The translations under genes were made by a program, and so were the position numbers. DNA of 64,000 bases from assembly GCF_009792355.1 (NCBI RefSeq), contig NZ_CP047045.1, positions 3,560,501 to 3,624,500 on the forward strand, in the 5' to 3' direction. The number at the start of each line of letters is the position of its first letter. Position 1 is the first letter of the stretch. This document shows, piece by piece, positions 51,999 through 60,598 of this stretch. The notes beneath the pieces were generated by a model, which had not been told where the DNA came from, did not search any database, and saw only the letters and a list, made by a program, of their open reading frames with translations. This DNA is from Terricaulis silvestris. GTDB taxonomy: Bacteria > Pseudomonadota > Alphaproteobacteria > Caulobacterales > Aquidulcibacteraceae.

Positions 51999-52265
51999 CT
52001 AGTGATGCAGGATCACATCGGCCGTCTGGATGCGGGCCGGCGCCAGATGCTCGCCGGTGGCCAGGCGGACGGAATGGATCACGGCATCGATCTCACTGCG
52101 CCAGAAATTCAGGAAACGGTGGATGCGCGGGTATTGGGGCGCCAGGTCGAGCGTCTGCCACATGAAGCTCTGCAGCAGCGAGGGGTGGTCAGGCATGTAG
52201 TAAAGCACTTCGGCGGTGGCTAAGCGCCAGCCTTTCAAGCGGAGTGAGAGCTCGTCTGTCTCCAT
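51999..52265 (-). CDS. usg: Usg family protein
   Basis: 88 residues: LRLKGWRLATAEVLYYMPDHP, LLQSFMWQTLDLAPQYPRIH and FLNFWRSEIDAVIHSVRL. This is the small Usg protein of alphaproteobacteria, named for its place near trp genes in some species. No trp gene is adjacent here. Biochemical role unknown. Confidence 0.9.
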   Translation of the reverse strand: METDELSLRLKGWRLATAEVLYYMPDHPSLLQSFMWQTLDLAPQYPRIHRFLNFWRSEIDAVIHSVRLATGEHLAPARIQTADVILHH

Positions 52266-52361
52266 GCGGCTGCGAGCGTGCTTGCGCGTTGGTTACCAAG
52301 TCAATACCGCGCACCCAGCTAGCACTGCGGGGTCCCGGCTGCTTGATGAATGCGCGAACGG

Positions 52362-52616
52362 TTAGCGACGCGGGGCTTCGAGCGCCTTGGCCTTCACCAT
52401 ACGCTGTGACGCGAAGTGGCACGCCAGGTAGCCAAGAATGATTGGCGGCGCGCCGATGGCGATGGGCAGAACCGGCGACATGCCCTCCGGCGAGAGCGCT
52501 TGCGCGGCGAGGATCAGCGTCGTCGGGAAGCCGACCCCGAGCAGGATCAGGCCCGCCATGGTCAACAGCTTCGCTTCGGCGCGGAGCGCGGCGGCCGTGG
52601 GACATGTCGAGCGCAT
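52362..52616 (-). CDS. Hypothetical small membrane protein
   Basis: 84 residues from ATG 52616 (52667 is an in-frame alternative with an Arg-rich extension). Two hydrophobic helices, LTMAGLILLGVGFPTTLILAA and VLPIAIGAPPIILGYLACHFA, are joined by a short loop (LSPEGMSP), and the tail is basic. No family recognised. Confidence 0.55.
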   Translation of the reverse strand: MRSTCPTAAALRAEAKLLTMAGLILLGVGFPTTLILAAQALSPEGMSPVLPIAIGAPPIILGYLACHFASQRMVKAKALEAPRR

Positions 52617-52734
52617 GACTCGACTTCTGCGAAAATCGCGCCACTCGCGAACACGCGCGGCGCGCATGGTTGACGTTGCGCGCGCGCCTCACGCTCACGT
52701 GCTTGTGTTGCGTGGAATCCTCGGTCTTCCTCAT

Positions 52735-52785
52735 CAGACATTAAGGCGGAGGAACTATACCTATGTCTGAGGCGTCCCTCAGACA
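52735..52785 (+). promoter_or_regulatory. Leader with two mutually exclusive hairpins upstream of the hemolysin III gene
   Basis: Segment 1, CAGACAT (52735-52741), can pair with ATGTCTG (52763-52769), closing a 21-base loop that holds the Shine-Dalgarno GGAGGA (52748-52753). The same segment 2, as TGTCTGAGG (52764-52772), can instead pair over nine positions with CCTCAGACA (52777-52785) across a CGTC loop. The two structures exclude each other and include the start codon of a 10-codon ORF. The downstream dyad could alternatively be a DNA operator. Confidence 0.5.
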
Positions 52786-52795
52786 GAACGACTGA
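52763..52795 (+). CDS. Possible 10-residue leader peptide
   Basis: ATG 52763 follows GGAGGA at 9 bases spacing and encodes MSEASLRQND before TGA at 52793. The hemolysin III start is 18 bases further on, with only a weak purine stretch in front. A strong Shine-Dalgarno on the tiny frame and a weak one on the gene suggest translational coupling. Too short to be sure. Confidence 0.35.
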   Translation: MSEASLRQND

Positions 52796-52813
52796 CAAAG
52801 AAGACGCACTGGT

Positions 52814-53491
52814 ATGGCACTATCGGACCTATTGACCGCAGACGAGCATGAGCTCGCAGAGCACTACCCGAACCGGGTAGAGCACGCGGCCGATGGCATA
52901 GTGCACGCAGTCGGCATTCTCGCGGCCCTGGTGGGCGGCGGACTTCTGGTAGCAGTGGCCTTGGTAAACCGCGGCGTGCCGATGGCGACCGCGGGCGCGA
53001 TTTACGCGATGTGCCTGATGGCGATGCTCGCCGCCTCCGCCGTCTATAACCTTACCCGCCCTTCCCGCTATCGCCGGGTTCTGCGCCGGATCGATGAAGC
53101 CGCGATCTTCCTGATGATCGCCGGCTCCTACACGCCGTTCACAATCCAGCTGCTGCCGCCGCAATTTGCCGTTAGCGTCACCGTGGCGATCTGGATCGCC
53201 GCGCTCGCCGGCGCCGCCGGCAAGGTGTTGTGGACCAAGCTCTCGGACCGCGCCTGGAGCCTGATCTATCTCGCGTTCGGCTGGTTGGCCGTGCTGGTGC
53301 TTGGCCCGGTTGTGCCGACGCTGCCGCCGCTGGCGATCGCTATGCTGGTCGTCGCAGGCGTCACATATTCGGGCGGCGTGCTGCTCTACCTGAACCACGC
53401 CATACCGTTCCGCCGCGCGCTCTGGCACGCCTGCGTGATCATAGGCGCCGCGGGGCATTACGGCGCCGTGCTCTACGGCCTCGTGCTCTAG
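52814..53491 (+). CDS. Hemolysin III family protein (PAQR-type)
   Basis: 225 residues, seven membrane helices. HYPNRVEHAADGIVHAVG is the conserved first metal-site block, the middle shows AIFLMIAGSYTPFTI, and IPFRRALWHACVIIGAAGHYGAVL carries the last His pair. PAQR proteins are metal-dependent membrane hydrolase-like proteins; despite the name, haemolysis is not general. Translation may depend on the leader upstream. Confidence 0.92.
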   Translation: MALSDLLTADEHELAEHYPNRVEHAADGIVHAVGILAALVGGGLLVAVALVNRGVPMATAGAIYAMCLMAMLAASAVYNLTRPSRYRRVLRRIDEAAIFLMIAGSYTPFTIQLLPPQFAVSVTVAIWIAALAGAAGKVLWTKLSDRAWSLIYLAFGWLAVLVLGPVVPTLPPLAIAMLVVAGVTYSGGVLLYLNHAIPFRRALWHACVIIGAAGHYGAVLYGLVL

Positions 53492-53548
53492 GAACTGCTT
53501 CGCAAAATTGCGGTTGTTCAAGCTCCCCTATTCGAGAGGAGCGTCCCC

Positions 53549-53914
53549 ATGCCCACAGCCACCGGCCACACCACCGCCATTCGCGCCAAGAAAGTCATCG
53601 GCACCGCCGTGAAAGACACGAGCGGCGAAAAGATCGGCACCGTTGAAGACCTTGTGCTCGACAAGCAAAACAACGCCATCCTGTTCGCCGTCGTCGGTTT
53701 CGGCGGCGTGCTGAAGATGGGCGAGAAGTTTCACCCGCTGCCGTGGGCGGTGTTAAATTACGACGAGGACGAGGACGCGTATGTCGTCCCGTACACCAAG
53801 GACGAATTGAAATCGGCGCCGGCCGACACGATCGGCGAACTCACCAAGAATGACGGCCTTGCGTATCGCGATCAAAGCTTCGCGTTCTACAAGGTCGATC
53901 AGTACTGGACCTAA
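53549..53914 (+). CDS. PRC-barrel domain protein
   Basis: 121 residues. AKKVIGTAVKDTSGEKIGTVEDLVLDK is the typical PRC-barrel opening, followed by ILFAVVGFGGVLKMGEKFHPLPWAVL and YDEDEDAYVVPYTKDEL. Such proteins are small soluble, often stress-linked, beta-barrels. GAGAGGAGCG precedes the start, and a terminator follows the gene. Confidence 0.92.
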   Translation: MPTATGHTTAIRAKKVIGTAVKDTSGEKIGTVEDLVLDKQNNAILFAVVGFGGVLKMGEKFHPLPWAVLNYDEDEDAYVVPYTKDELKSAPADTIGELTKNDGLAYRDQSFAFYKVDQYWT

Positions 53915-53936
53915 GCGACCAATCGCTTAAACGAAG

Positions 53937-53969
53937 CGCGCCTGCCTAACGGTGGGCGCGTTTTGCTTT
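53937..53969 (+). terminator. Rho-independent terminator after the PRC-barrel gene
   Basis: CGCGCCTGCC (53937-53946) pairs with GGTGGGCGCG (53951-53960) with two G-U pairs and a TAAC loop, followed by TTTTGCTTT. The KTSC gene starts 7 bases beyond. Confidence 0.8.
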
Positions 53970-53976
53970 GAGCGTC

Positions 53977-54177
53977 ATGCCGCGATCCAGCCTCATCCAA
54001 CGCGCCATCTATGACGGCGCCAAGCGAACGCTGGCGGTGACCTTCACCACCGGCCGCACCTATCTCTATTTCGACATTCCGGCCGATATCTATTCGGAGT
54101 TCGTCACCGCGCCGTCGCAAGGCCAGTTCTTCAACTGGCGCATCCGCGATCAGTACGAATTTCGCGAGCTGGATTAA
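53977..54177 (+). CDS. KTSC domain protein
   Basis: 66 residues: SSLIQRAIYDGAKRTLAVTF, TGRTYLYFDIPADIYSEFV and GQFFNWRIRDQYEF fit the KTSC domain named after a C-terminal fusion to Lys-tRNA synthetases. Free-standing copies are common and of unknown role. ATG 53977 is chosen over an upstream TTG (53968) that lies in the terminator tail. There is no good Shine-Dalgarno because the terminator occupies that region. Confidence 0.85.
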   Translation: MPRSSLIQRAIYDGAKRTLAVTFTTGRTYLYFDIPADIYSEFVTAPSQGQFFNWRIRDQYEFRELD

Positions 54178-54221
54178 GCGCCGCCAAAAGCTGACGCGGG
54201 GTGTCAGGTATAGCCGGTTAG

Positions 54222-54252
54222 AACCTCCTCCAGTCCCTGAGGAGGTTTTTCT
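54222..54252 (+). terminator. Terminator-like hairpin whose 3' arm contains a Shine-Dalgarno
   Basis: AACCTCCTC (54222-54230) and GAGGAGGTT (54239-54247) form nine perfect pairs with a CAGTCCCT loop, followed by TTTTTCTTT. The 3' arm contains AGGAGG, placed 7 bases before TTG 54253. The same element therefore can end transcription and carry the ribosome-binding site of the next gene, held paired. Confidence 0.7.
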
Positions 54253-54840
54253 TTGTCCGAACCGTCACCCACCCGCCGCGATGCGCTCGTTGCGGCGCTT
54301 GCAGCCAGCGCCGCGCTTTCCCTTCCCGCCATCGCACAAACTGGAGATCACACCGTGTCCGACCCGAGCCTCGAACAACATCGTCACGATTGGGATTGGC
54401 TTGTTGGCGCCTGGAATGTGCGACATCGCCGCTTGAAAGAGCGGCTGACGGGTAACACGGAATGGGACGAGTTCAACGGCACCAGCCGGATGTGGCAGAC
54501 CGTGAACGGCTTCGGCACCGTCGATGACGATTGGCTCGACATCCCGGGCGGCGCCTATCGCGCCATGGCCGTGCGTGGGTTCGATACGCAAACACGGCAA
54601 TGGTCGATCTGGTGGTTCGACGAACGCTATCCGCAAAGCCTAGGCGAGCCGGTGCGCGGCGGCTTTCGCGACGGCGTCGGCGAATTCATCGGCGACGACA
54701 CGCTGCGCGGTCAGCCGATCAAAGCGCGCTTCCGCTGGACCGAGATCACCGCGACCAGCGCGCGCTGGGAGCAAGCGTTCTCGCCTGACAATGGCGCGAC
54801 TTGGGAAGTGAACTGGTGGATGGCGTTTACGCGGGCTTAA
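54253..54840 (+). CDS. Hypothetical exported protein, Tat-type signal, DUF1579-like
   Basis: 195 residues from TTG 54253. TRRDALVAALAASAALSLPAIA is a twin-arginine-style signal peptide. The mature part contains DWDWLVGAWNVRHRRLKERL, EWDEFNGTSRMWQT and RQWSIWWFDERYP, reminiscent of DUF1579/lipocalin-like ligand-binding folds. An in-frame GTG 54355 with GGAG upstream would give a cytosolic form without signal. The Shine-Dalgarno of TTG lies in a hairpin, so initiation there may be controlled or weak. Confidence 0.7.
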   Translation: MSEPSPTRRDALVAALAASAALSLPAIAQTGDHTVSDPSLEQHRHDWDWLVGAWNVRHRRLKERLTGNTEWDEFNGTSRMWQTVNGFGTVDDDWLDIPGGAYRAMAVRGFDTQTRQWSIWWFDERYPQSLGEPVRGGFRDGVGEFIGDDTLRGQPIKARFRWTEITATSARWEQAFSPDNGATWEVNWWMAFTRA

Positions 54841-54843
54841 GGC

Positions 54844-55428
54844 TCAGCCGTAGCCAGCGGGCTCGTAGACGCCGCCCCACTCGTCGTCCCACGTCATCGC
54901 GCCGCTTTCGACTTTGGCGGCGATCATCTCGATGAATTCTGTGAGCGAAGGCGCGATCAGGCCGCGAACGGAATCGTCGTGCCACATCGTGATGATCTGG
55001 CCGACGTTTCCACCAGCCGCCGGCTCCATGTCAGCGCACAGGTGATTGCCACCGCCATCGCCAGTGATGGGAATCCATGTGAGCCGCCACCATTCGTCGC
55101 CGTGAATCGGCCCTTCTGGGTCGCACGTGAGCCCGTCGGGCTTGAATTCTTCGCGTCGGAGCTCTTCCCAGATGCGCCATTCGCGGACGATCCGTTCAGT
55201 CGAGAACAACTCCCAGCCCGGCAGCACTTGCGCCTCGGCGCCGTTGTGTAGGCTGAGCAGGTGGCGCACGTCCGGCGGCAGGACAGAGCCGATCGTCCGT
55301 TCTGTTTCGGCAATCTGAGCCAGCGTTGCGCCCGTCGCGAAGTAGCTCATGAAGGCTGGATGCTGCTTGGTCAGCGCCTCGGTATAGCGCCGCCATGCTG
55401 CGTTGAAGCGATCCAGATCGAAAGCCAT
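54844..55428 (-). CDS. SMI1/KNR4 (SUKH) family protein
   Basis: 194 residues with the SUKH layout: ETERTIGSVLPPDVRHLLSLHNG near residue 60, ELFSTERIVREWRIWEELRR, WIPITGDGGGNHLCADMEP and IITMWHDDSVRGLIAPSLTEF. Such proteins often act as immunity proteins or scaffolds. No toxin gene is adjacent. It lies 5 bases after argG in the same direction, an unusual position. ATG 55428 fits; a longer frame upstream is argG sequence in another frame. Confidence 0.9.
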   Translation of the reverse strand: MAFDLDRFNAAWRRYTEALTKQHPAFMSYFATGATLAQIAETERTIGSVLPPDVRHLLSLHNGAEAQVLPGWELFSTERIVREWRIWEELRREEFKPDGLTCDPEGPIHGDEWWRLTWIPITGDGGGNHLCADMEPAAGGNVGQIITMWHDDSVRGLIAPSLTEFIEMIAAKVESGAMTWDDEWGGVYEPAGYG

Positions 55429-55433
55429 CGGCC

Positions 55434-56681
55434 CTACTCGTTCTTGCCGCGTTTCTTGTCGCGCTCCGCAAGGATCCGCAGCCGCAGCGCATTGAGCTTG
55501 ATGAAGCCTTCGGCGTCGGCTTGGTTGTAGCCGCCGGCTTCGTCGAAGCCGACCAGCGCTTTGGAGTAGAGCGAGTATGGCGAGGAGCGGCCGATGGTGC
55601 GGACGCCGCCTTTGTAGAGCTTCAGTTTCACGTCGCCCGCGACACTGCCTTGGCTCGCATCGATCGCGGCTTGCAGCATCACGCGTTCGGGCGTCCACCA
55701 GAAGCCGTTATAGATGAGCGACGCGTAGCGCGGCATCAGCTCGTCTTTGAGGTGTGCTGCGCCGCGATCGAGCGTGATCTGTTCGATGGCGCGGTGTCCG
55801 TACCACAGGATGGTGCCGCCCGGCGTTTCGTAATAGCCGCGCGACTTCATGCCGACATAACGGTTCTCAACCAGATCGAGCCCGCCAATGCCGTGCTTCG
55901 AGCCGAGGCGGTTGAGTTCCGCGAGCAGCTCGTGCGCCTTCATCGGCTTGCCGTTGATGGCGACGAGATCGCCGCGCTCGAAGCTCAGCGTCACTGTCTC
56001 GGCCTGATCCGGCGCCTCTTCCGGCGTGATGGTGCGGCGATCGCCGCGCTTGGAGACAATGTCCGGCACCTCGACGTCAGGATCTTCCAACGCCAAGCCT
56101 TCGCTCGAGGTATGCAGCAAGTTGGCGTCGATCGAGAACGGCGCGGCTTGCTCCTTGCCTTGCGCGATCTGGATGCCGTGCTTCTTGGCGTAGGCGATCA
56201 GATCGGGGCGGCCCTCGAACTCCCACTCTCGCCACGGCGCGATCACCTTCACGTCCGGCTTCAAAGCGTAGTAGCTAACCTCGAAGCGGACTTGGTCGTT
56301 GCCCTTCCCCGTTGCGCCGTGACAGACCGCATCGGCGCCGACCATGTTGGCGATCTCGATCTGGCGCTTGGCGATCAGCGGCCGCGCGATCGAGGTGCCG
56401 AGCAGATACTGGCCCTCATAGAGCGTGTTGGCGCGGAACATCGGGAAGACGAAGTCGCGCACGAACTCTTCGCGGAGATCGTCGATGAAAATGTTGTCGG
56501 GCTTCACGCCCATCTTCAGCGCTTTCTCGCGCGCCGGCGCCAGCTCCTCGCCTTGGCCGAGATCCGCCGTGAAGGTGACGATCTCGCAGCCATAGGTGTC
56601 CTCGAGCCATTTGAGGATGATCGAGGTGTCGAGGCCGCCGGAATAGGCGAGCACAACCTTTTTCACGCCGCTTTTCGTCAC
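55434..56681 (-). CDS. argG: Argininosuccinate synthase
   Basis: 415 residues. [17 protein letters not shown] holds the ATP-pyrophosphatase loop (SGGLDTS 14-20), followed by [40 protein letters not shown] and [19 protein letters not shown]. It joins citrulline and aspartate in arginine synthesis. All canonical blocks are intact and the length is normal. Confidence 0.98.
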   Translation of the reverse strand: MTKSGVKKVVLAYSGGLDTSIILKWLEDTYGCEIVTFTADLGQGEELAPAREKALKMGVKPDNIFIDDLREEFVRDFVFPMFRANTLYEGQYLLGTSIARPLIAKRQIEIANMVGADAVCHGATGKGNDQVRFEVSYYALKPDVKVIAPWREWEFEGRPDLIAYAKKHGIQIAQGKEQAAPFSIDANLLHTSSEGLALEDPDVEVPDIVSKRGDRRTITPEEAPDQAETVTLSFERGDLVAINGKPMKAHELLAELNRLGSKHGIGGLDLVENRYVGMKSRGYYETPGGTILWYGHRAIEQITLDRGAAHLKDELMPRYASLIYNGFWWTPERVMLQAAIDASQGSVAGDVKLKLYKGGVRTIGRSSPYSLYSKALVGFDEAGGYNQADAEGFIKLNALRLRILAERDKKRGKNE

Positions 56682-56748
56682 TGCACAGACTCCATGTCGC
56701 GGCGCGAGCCATAGCGGCGCGCGTGATTGCGCGCCATATAAATTGCGT

Positions 56749-57642
56749 ATGGCCCGCCTGCCCGCGCCTCTGCAACAGCGCCTCGAAGACGCCGCGCGCG
56801 GCTATTTCGACACGCCCGGTCACCGGATCGACTTTACAGAGCCGCAAGGCGCAGCGGCGCTATTCGCGCCGACCTCTGTGGCATGGCGCGTGATGAAGAA
56901 CCCGGTGGCGTTGGCCATCGGCGGCGTCGCGGCCGTGATCCTGGAACTGGCGGAGCCGCGCGTCCGCACCGGCGTGTGGGAGCACACCACGTTTCGCACC
57001 GACCCGGTGGCGCGGATGCGCCGCACCGGCATGGCGGCGATGGTGACGGTGTATGGCCCCGCCGACGCCGCGCGGGCGATGATCGCGGGCGTGGTGCGTG
57101 CGCATGGACGCGTTGAGGGCGTGACGCCGGCGGGCGCGCCCTATCGGGCCAATGACGAAGAGCTGCTAAACTGGGTCAACGCAACCGCAGGCTACGGCTT
57201 CTTCGAAGCGTACCACCGCTTCGTGCGGCCGTTGTCATCGCGCGAAATGGATCAGGTCTACGCCGAGGGGGAGGAAGCGGCGGCGCTCTATGGCGCGCAC
57301 GGGGCGCCGAAGTCGGCTGCGGAGATGGCGGCGCTGTTCGCCGCGATGCGTCCAAAGCTGGAGCGATCAGAGATCGTGCTGGATTTTCTGGAGATCGCGC
57401 GCAACGCGCCGCTGCTGCCGTCACGCTCGGTGCAGCGGCTGATGGTGCGCGCGGCGGTGGAGCTCACGCCGGACTGGGCGCGCAGCATTCTGGGATTGGG
57501 CTCAGGCTTTGGCTTACGTCCTGGCGGCGAAAGCGCACTGCGTGCACTCGGCGCGGCGTCGGATCACATCGTGCTCGAAAGCGCACCGCCGTCGCGGGCG
57601 TGCACGCGGCTGGAGCTGCCGGCGGATTATTTGTACCGCTAG
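56749..57642 (+). CDS. Oxygenase MpaB family protein (DUF2236)
   Basis: 297 residues. [31 protein letters not shown] and the following [17 protein letters not shown] contain the Arg and HxR-type residues of the MpaB/Lcp haem-oxygenase-like family. [25 protein letters not shown] is a further family block. The substrate is unknown. It is divergent from argG (67 bases) and its stop overlaps kup by 4 bases. Confidence 0.88.
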   Translation: MARLPAPLQQRLEDAARGYFDTPGHRIDFTEPQGAAALFAPTSVAWRVMKNPVALAIGGVAAVILELAEPRVRTGVWEHTTFRTDPVARMRRTGMAAMVTVYGPADAARAMIAGVVRAHGRVEGVTPAGAPYRANDEELLNWVNATAGYGFFEAYHRFVRPLSSREMDQVYAEGEEAAALYGAHGAPKSAAEMAALFAAMRPKLERSEIVLDFLEIARNAPLLPSRSVQRLMVRAAVELTPDWARSILGLGSGFGLRPGGESALRALGAASDHIVLESAPPSRACTRLELPADYLYR

Positions 57643-59585
57643 ACCATCACCTGATTGCCCAACTCCACGGCCCTGCCTGACGGGATGTGGAAGAAGTCCG
57701 TCGCATTGGTCGCGTTGCGCGCGAGGAAGATGAAGAGGTGATCTTGCCAGAGCGGCATGCCGCTCTTCTCGCTTGGCACAATGGTGCGGCGGGAGAGGAA
57801 GAAGCTCGTTTTCATGATGTCGAACTTCAGGCCGTGCTTGCGTGCTTCGGTCAGCGCCTTGACGACGTTCGGCGTTTCCATGAAGCCGAAGGTGAGGATC
57901 ACGCGCTTCACGTCTGGCATGAAGTCCTCGACTTTGACGCGCTCGCTTTCGGGCGCGCGCGGCGCGTTGATGGTCTTCACGGTCAAGATGATGATCTGCT
58001 CGTGCAGAACCTGATTGTGTTTCAGGTTGTGCATCATCGCCGCCGGCGCAACGTCGGGATCGCCGGTGAGGAAGATGGCGGCCCCACGCACGCGGTGCGG
58101 CGGATGGTGAGAGAGCGTTTCGAACAATTTCGCCAACGGCTCGTCGCGGCGGGTGGTTTCCGTCAGCAGCCGCGTGCCGCGCACCCAGGTCCACATTAGG
58201 ATGACTAGGCCCAGCGCCAGCGCCAGCGGCACGAAGCCGCCTGACCAGACCTTGGTCATGTTCGAGGCCAGGAACACGCTCTCGATCACCAGGAACGGCG
58301 CGCACAACAACGCGGCGACCCATTTCGGTTGCTTCCAGAGTTTCCAGATCGCGACGAAGGCGAGCAGCGTCGTCACCACCATCTCGCCGGTGACGGCGAT
58401 GCCGTACGCGTTGGCGAGGCGCGACGACGAGCCGAACGCGAGCGTCAGAATGATAACGCCGACCAGCACCAGCCAGTTGATCTGTGGCATGTAGATCTGC
58501 CCGGCTTGCGTTTCGGACGTGCGGCGGATTTCCATACGCGGCAGGAAGCCCAGTTGGATTGCCTGCTGCGTCAGCGAGAACGCGCCGGTGATGACGGCTT
58601 GGCTGGCGATAATGGTCGCCATCGTCGCCAAGATCACAAGCGGCAGGCGCATCATGTCGGGCGCCGTTTCGAAGAAGATGTTTTCCAGCGCTTCCGGCCG
58701 CGCCAGCACCAACGCGCCTTGGCCGAGATAATTGAGCGTGAGGCACGGCAACACCAGCAACACCCAGACGAACTGGATCGGGCGGCGGCCGAAATGGCCC
58801 ATGTCTGCGTAAAGCGCTTCCGCACCTGTCACCGCCAAGAACACCGAGCCAAGCACGATGAAGGCGAGAAAGCCGTGGCTAAGCAGAAATGTGAACGCAG
58901 GGATGGGTGAGAGCGCTTCGAGAATTCCCGGATCGTCGCCGATGTGCCAAAGGCCAAGGCCACCGATGGTCAAAAACCAGATTACCGTGATCGGCCCGAA
59001 CCAAGCGCCGACGCGCCCAGTGCCGCGGCTCTGAACAACGAAGAGCCCAACCAAAACGGCAATGCTAATTGGCAGCACGAATGTGTCGATGCGGCCTTCG
59101 AGGCCGGGCACGACCTGCAAACCCTCGACCGCCGAAAGAACGGAGATCGCCGGCGTAATCAGCGCGTCACCGTAAAAAAGTGCCGCGCCGAGCAATCCGA
59201 TGATGAACACGAACGCTGTGCGTTTACCCAGTGCGCGTTGCGCGAGCGCCATCAGTGCGAGCGTGCCGCCCTCGCCCTTGTTGTCGAGGCGCATCAGCGC
59301 GAACACGTATTTAATTGTGACGATCAGTACGAGCGCCCAGAAGATGAGCGAGACCGTGCCGATGACCTCGTGACGTTCGAGCCCGCCGGGGCCCAAGGCG
59401 ACGTGCTTTAACGATTCGCGCAATGCGTAGATCGGGCTGGTGCCGATATCGCCGAACACGACGCCGACAGATCCCATCGCAAGCGTCCAGAAGCCGCCGT
59501 GCACAGCCGCGCGCGCACGGCCGCCGCCTTGGGCGCCGCCGGGAGAGCTTTGAGGTTGAGGCGCGTCGGCTGGAGCCTGCGCCAT
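57639..59585 (-). CDS. kup: KUP-type potassium transporter
   Basis: 648 residues. GSVGVVFGDIGTSPIYALRES opens the membrane part, with twelve helices including YFG-free ALFYGDALITPAISVLSAVEG and FSLTQQAIQLGFLPRMEIRRTS. TEALYADMGHFGRRPI appears as GAEALYADMGHFGRRPIQ. A cytosolic C-terminal domain ends the protein. It imports K+ with H+. All signature blocks are intact. Confidence 0.97.
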   Translation of the reverse strand: MAQAPADAPQPQSSPGGAQGGGRARAAVHGGFWTLAMGSVGVVFGDIGTSPIYALRESLKHVALGPGGLERHEVIGTVSLIFWALVLIVTIKYVFALMRLDNKGEGGTLALMALAQRALGKRTAFVFIIGLLGAALFYGDALITPAISVLSAVEGLQVVPGLEGRIDTFVLPISIAVLVGLFVVQSRGTGRVGAWFGPITVIWFLTIGGLGLWHIGDDPGILEALSPIPAFTFLLSHGFLAFIVLGSVFLAVTGAEALYADMGHFGRRPIQFVWVLLVLPCLTLNYLGQGALVLARPEALENIFFETAPDMMRLPLVILATMATIIASQAVITGAFSLTQQAIQLGFLPRMEIRRTSETQAGQIYMPQINWLVLVGVIILTLAFGSSSRLANAYGIAVTGEMVVTTLLAFVAIWKLWKQPKWVAALLCAPFLVIESVFLASNMTKVWSGGFVPLALALGLVILMWTWVRGTRLLTETTRRDEPLAKLFETLSHHPPHRVRGAAIFLTGDPDVAPAAMMHNLKHNQVLHEQIIILTVKTINAPRAPESERVKVEDFMPDVKRVILTFGFMETPNVVKALTEARKHGLKFDIMKTSFFLSRRTIVPSEKSGMPLWQDHLFIFLARNATNATDFFHIPSGRAVELGNQVMV

Positions 59586-59694
59586 GCGGAATTCCCCTTT
59601 GGGCGAGCGTCGGCCCGAACCCGGGCCGGGCGTTTACGCCCTTTCACCTAGAGGGGCAAATGCTTGCGCCCAGGCGCCTTGTCGCTTCGTTACC

Positions 59695-60087
59695 TTAACG
59701 GCAGCCGCAGCCGCCGCCGCCATGCCCGCCGCCGTGACCGCGTCCGCCGCCGCGCGCGCTGGCCCGGGCTGAAGCAAATGCGAACGCCGAGGCGCTCGTG
59801 CTGCCGCCACGAATTATGACAGTCGTGCTGGAATACGAGCCGCCGCCAATGTCGGCGCCAACGCCACCAGCCGAGCCGGCAAAGAATGCGTTGGAAAGCG
59901 TCACTGTCTCGGGGCCGCTATATTCGATCGCCGGCGCCGGAGCTGGGGCGACGGGTTCAGGGCGCGGACGCGGACGTTGACGCGCCGGACGCGGGCGTTC
60001 GATGCCGTCGGCATACGCGACGCTGGGCGCGGCGAGCATTGGTGTGGCAACCAGCGCAAGTGCGGCAAAGAACGTTAGCGCACGCAT
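59695..60087 (-). CDS. Hypothetical exported Gly/His-rich protein
   Basis: 130 residues. Signal peptide MRALTFFAALALVATPMLAAP, then a Pro/Arg-rich linker (RPRPARQRPRPRPEPVAPAP), a Gly/Ser strand region (TVTLSNAFFAGSAGGVGADI) and an ending GGGRGHGGGHGGGGCGC with His and Cys that could bind metal. The start is the ATG at the signal peptide. Not recognised. Confidence 0.6.
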   Translation of the reverse strand: MRALTFFAALALVATPMLAAPSVAYADGIERPRPARQRPRPRPEPVAPAPAPAIEYSGPETVTLSNAFFAGSAGGVGADIGGGSYSSTTVIIRGGSTSASAFAFASARASARGGGRGHGGGHGGGGCGCR

Positions 60088-60194
60088 TGAGACGTCTCCC
60101 GATTGAAGCGGGCGCAGTTTCGCGCGCGATGCGCCGCGTTGCAAAGCCGCTTCGCCAGCAGCGGGTGAAGTTCGCGTCAGTGCAGCGACGTTAA

Positions 60195-60374
60195 TCAGAA
60201 ATCGGAGGCGATGCCCTTGCGCTCCCAGTCGCCGTAGCGCGTCGGTTCCGGCCCTGCCGGGCCTCCGTGTTCTGGAGGCTGAGCGGCCGCATCCTTGCGC
60301 CGCGCTTCAGCTTCGGCGAGCGCACGCTGCGCTTCCGGCGTCAAAGCGCGCTTCGGCTCTTCCGCATCCGCCAT
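60195..60374 (-). CDS. DUF1674 family protein (SDHAF4-like)
   Basis: 59 residues. The end block PEPTRYGDWERKGIASDF is the DUF1674 signature, as in the mitochondrial succinate dehydrogenase assembly factor SDHAF4. The N-terminus is charged and helical (LTPEAQRALAEAEARRK). It would help flavinylated SdhA assemble. No sdh gene is nearby. Confidence 0.93.
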   Translation of the reverse strand: MADAEEPKRALTPEAQRALAEAEARRKDAAAQPPEHGGPAGPEPTRYGDWERKGIASDF

Positions 60375-60598
60375 ATTGAACCTCGTCACGCGCTCGTTTC
60401 GACTGGCGAATAACAGCGCAGCGACCTGGTCTGCAATGGACCGCCGCACGCAGTCTGCATTAAAGGCCCGCAAAGGCGCCACGCGCGCTTCCTTCCGCAT
60501 TGATTTTATGAACTATTCCGTCAGGCGCGGGGTGCGGACGCGCGTTTATGGTTGATGAAGCCTTAACTGCCGCGCTGCGAGCTTGGCTGAAGCTCGCG

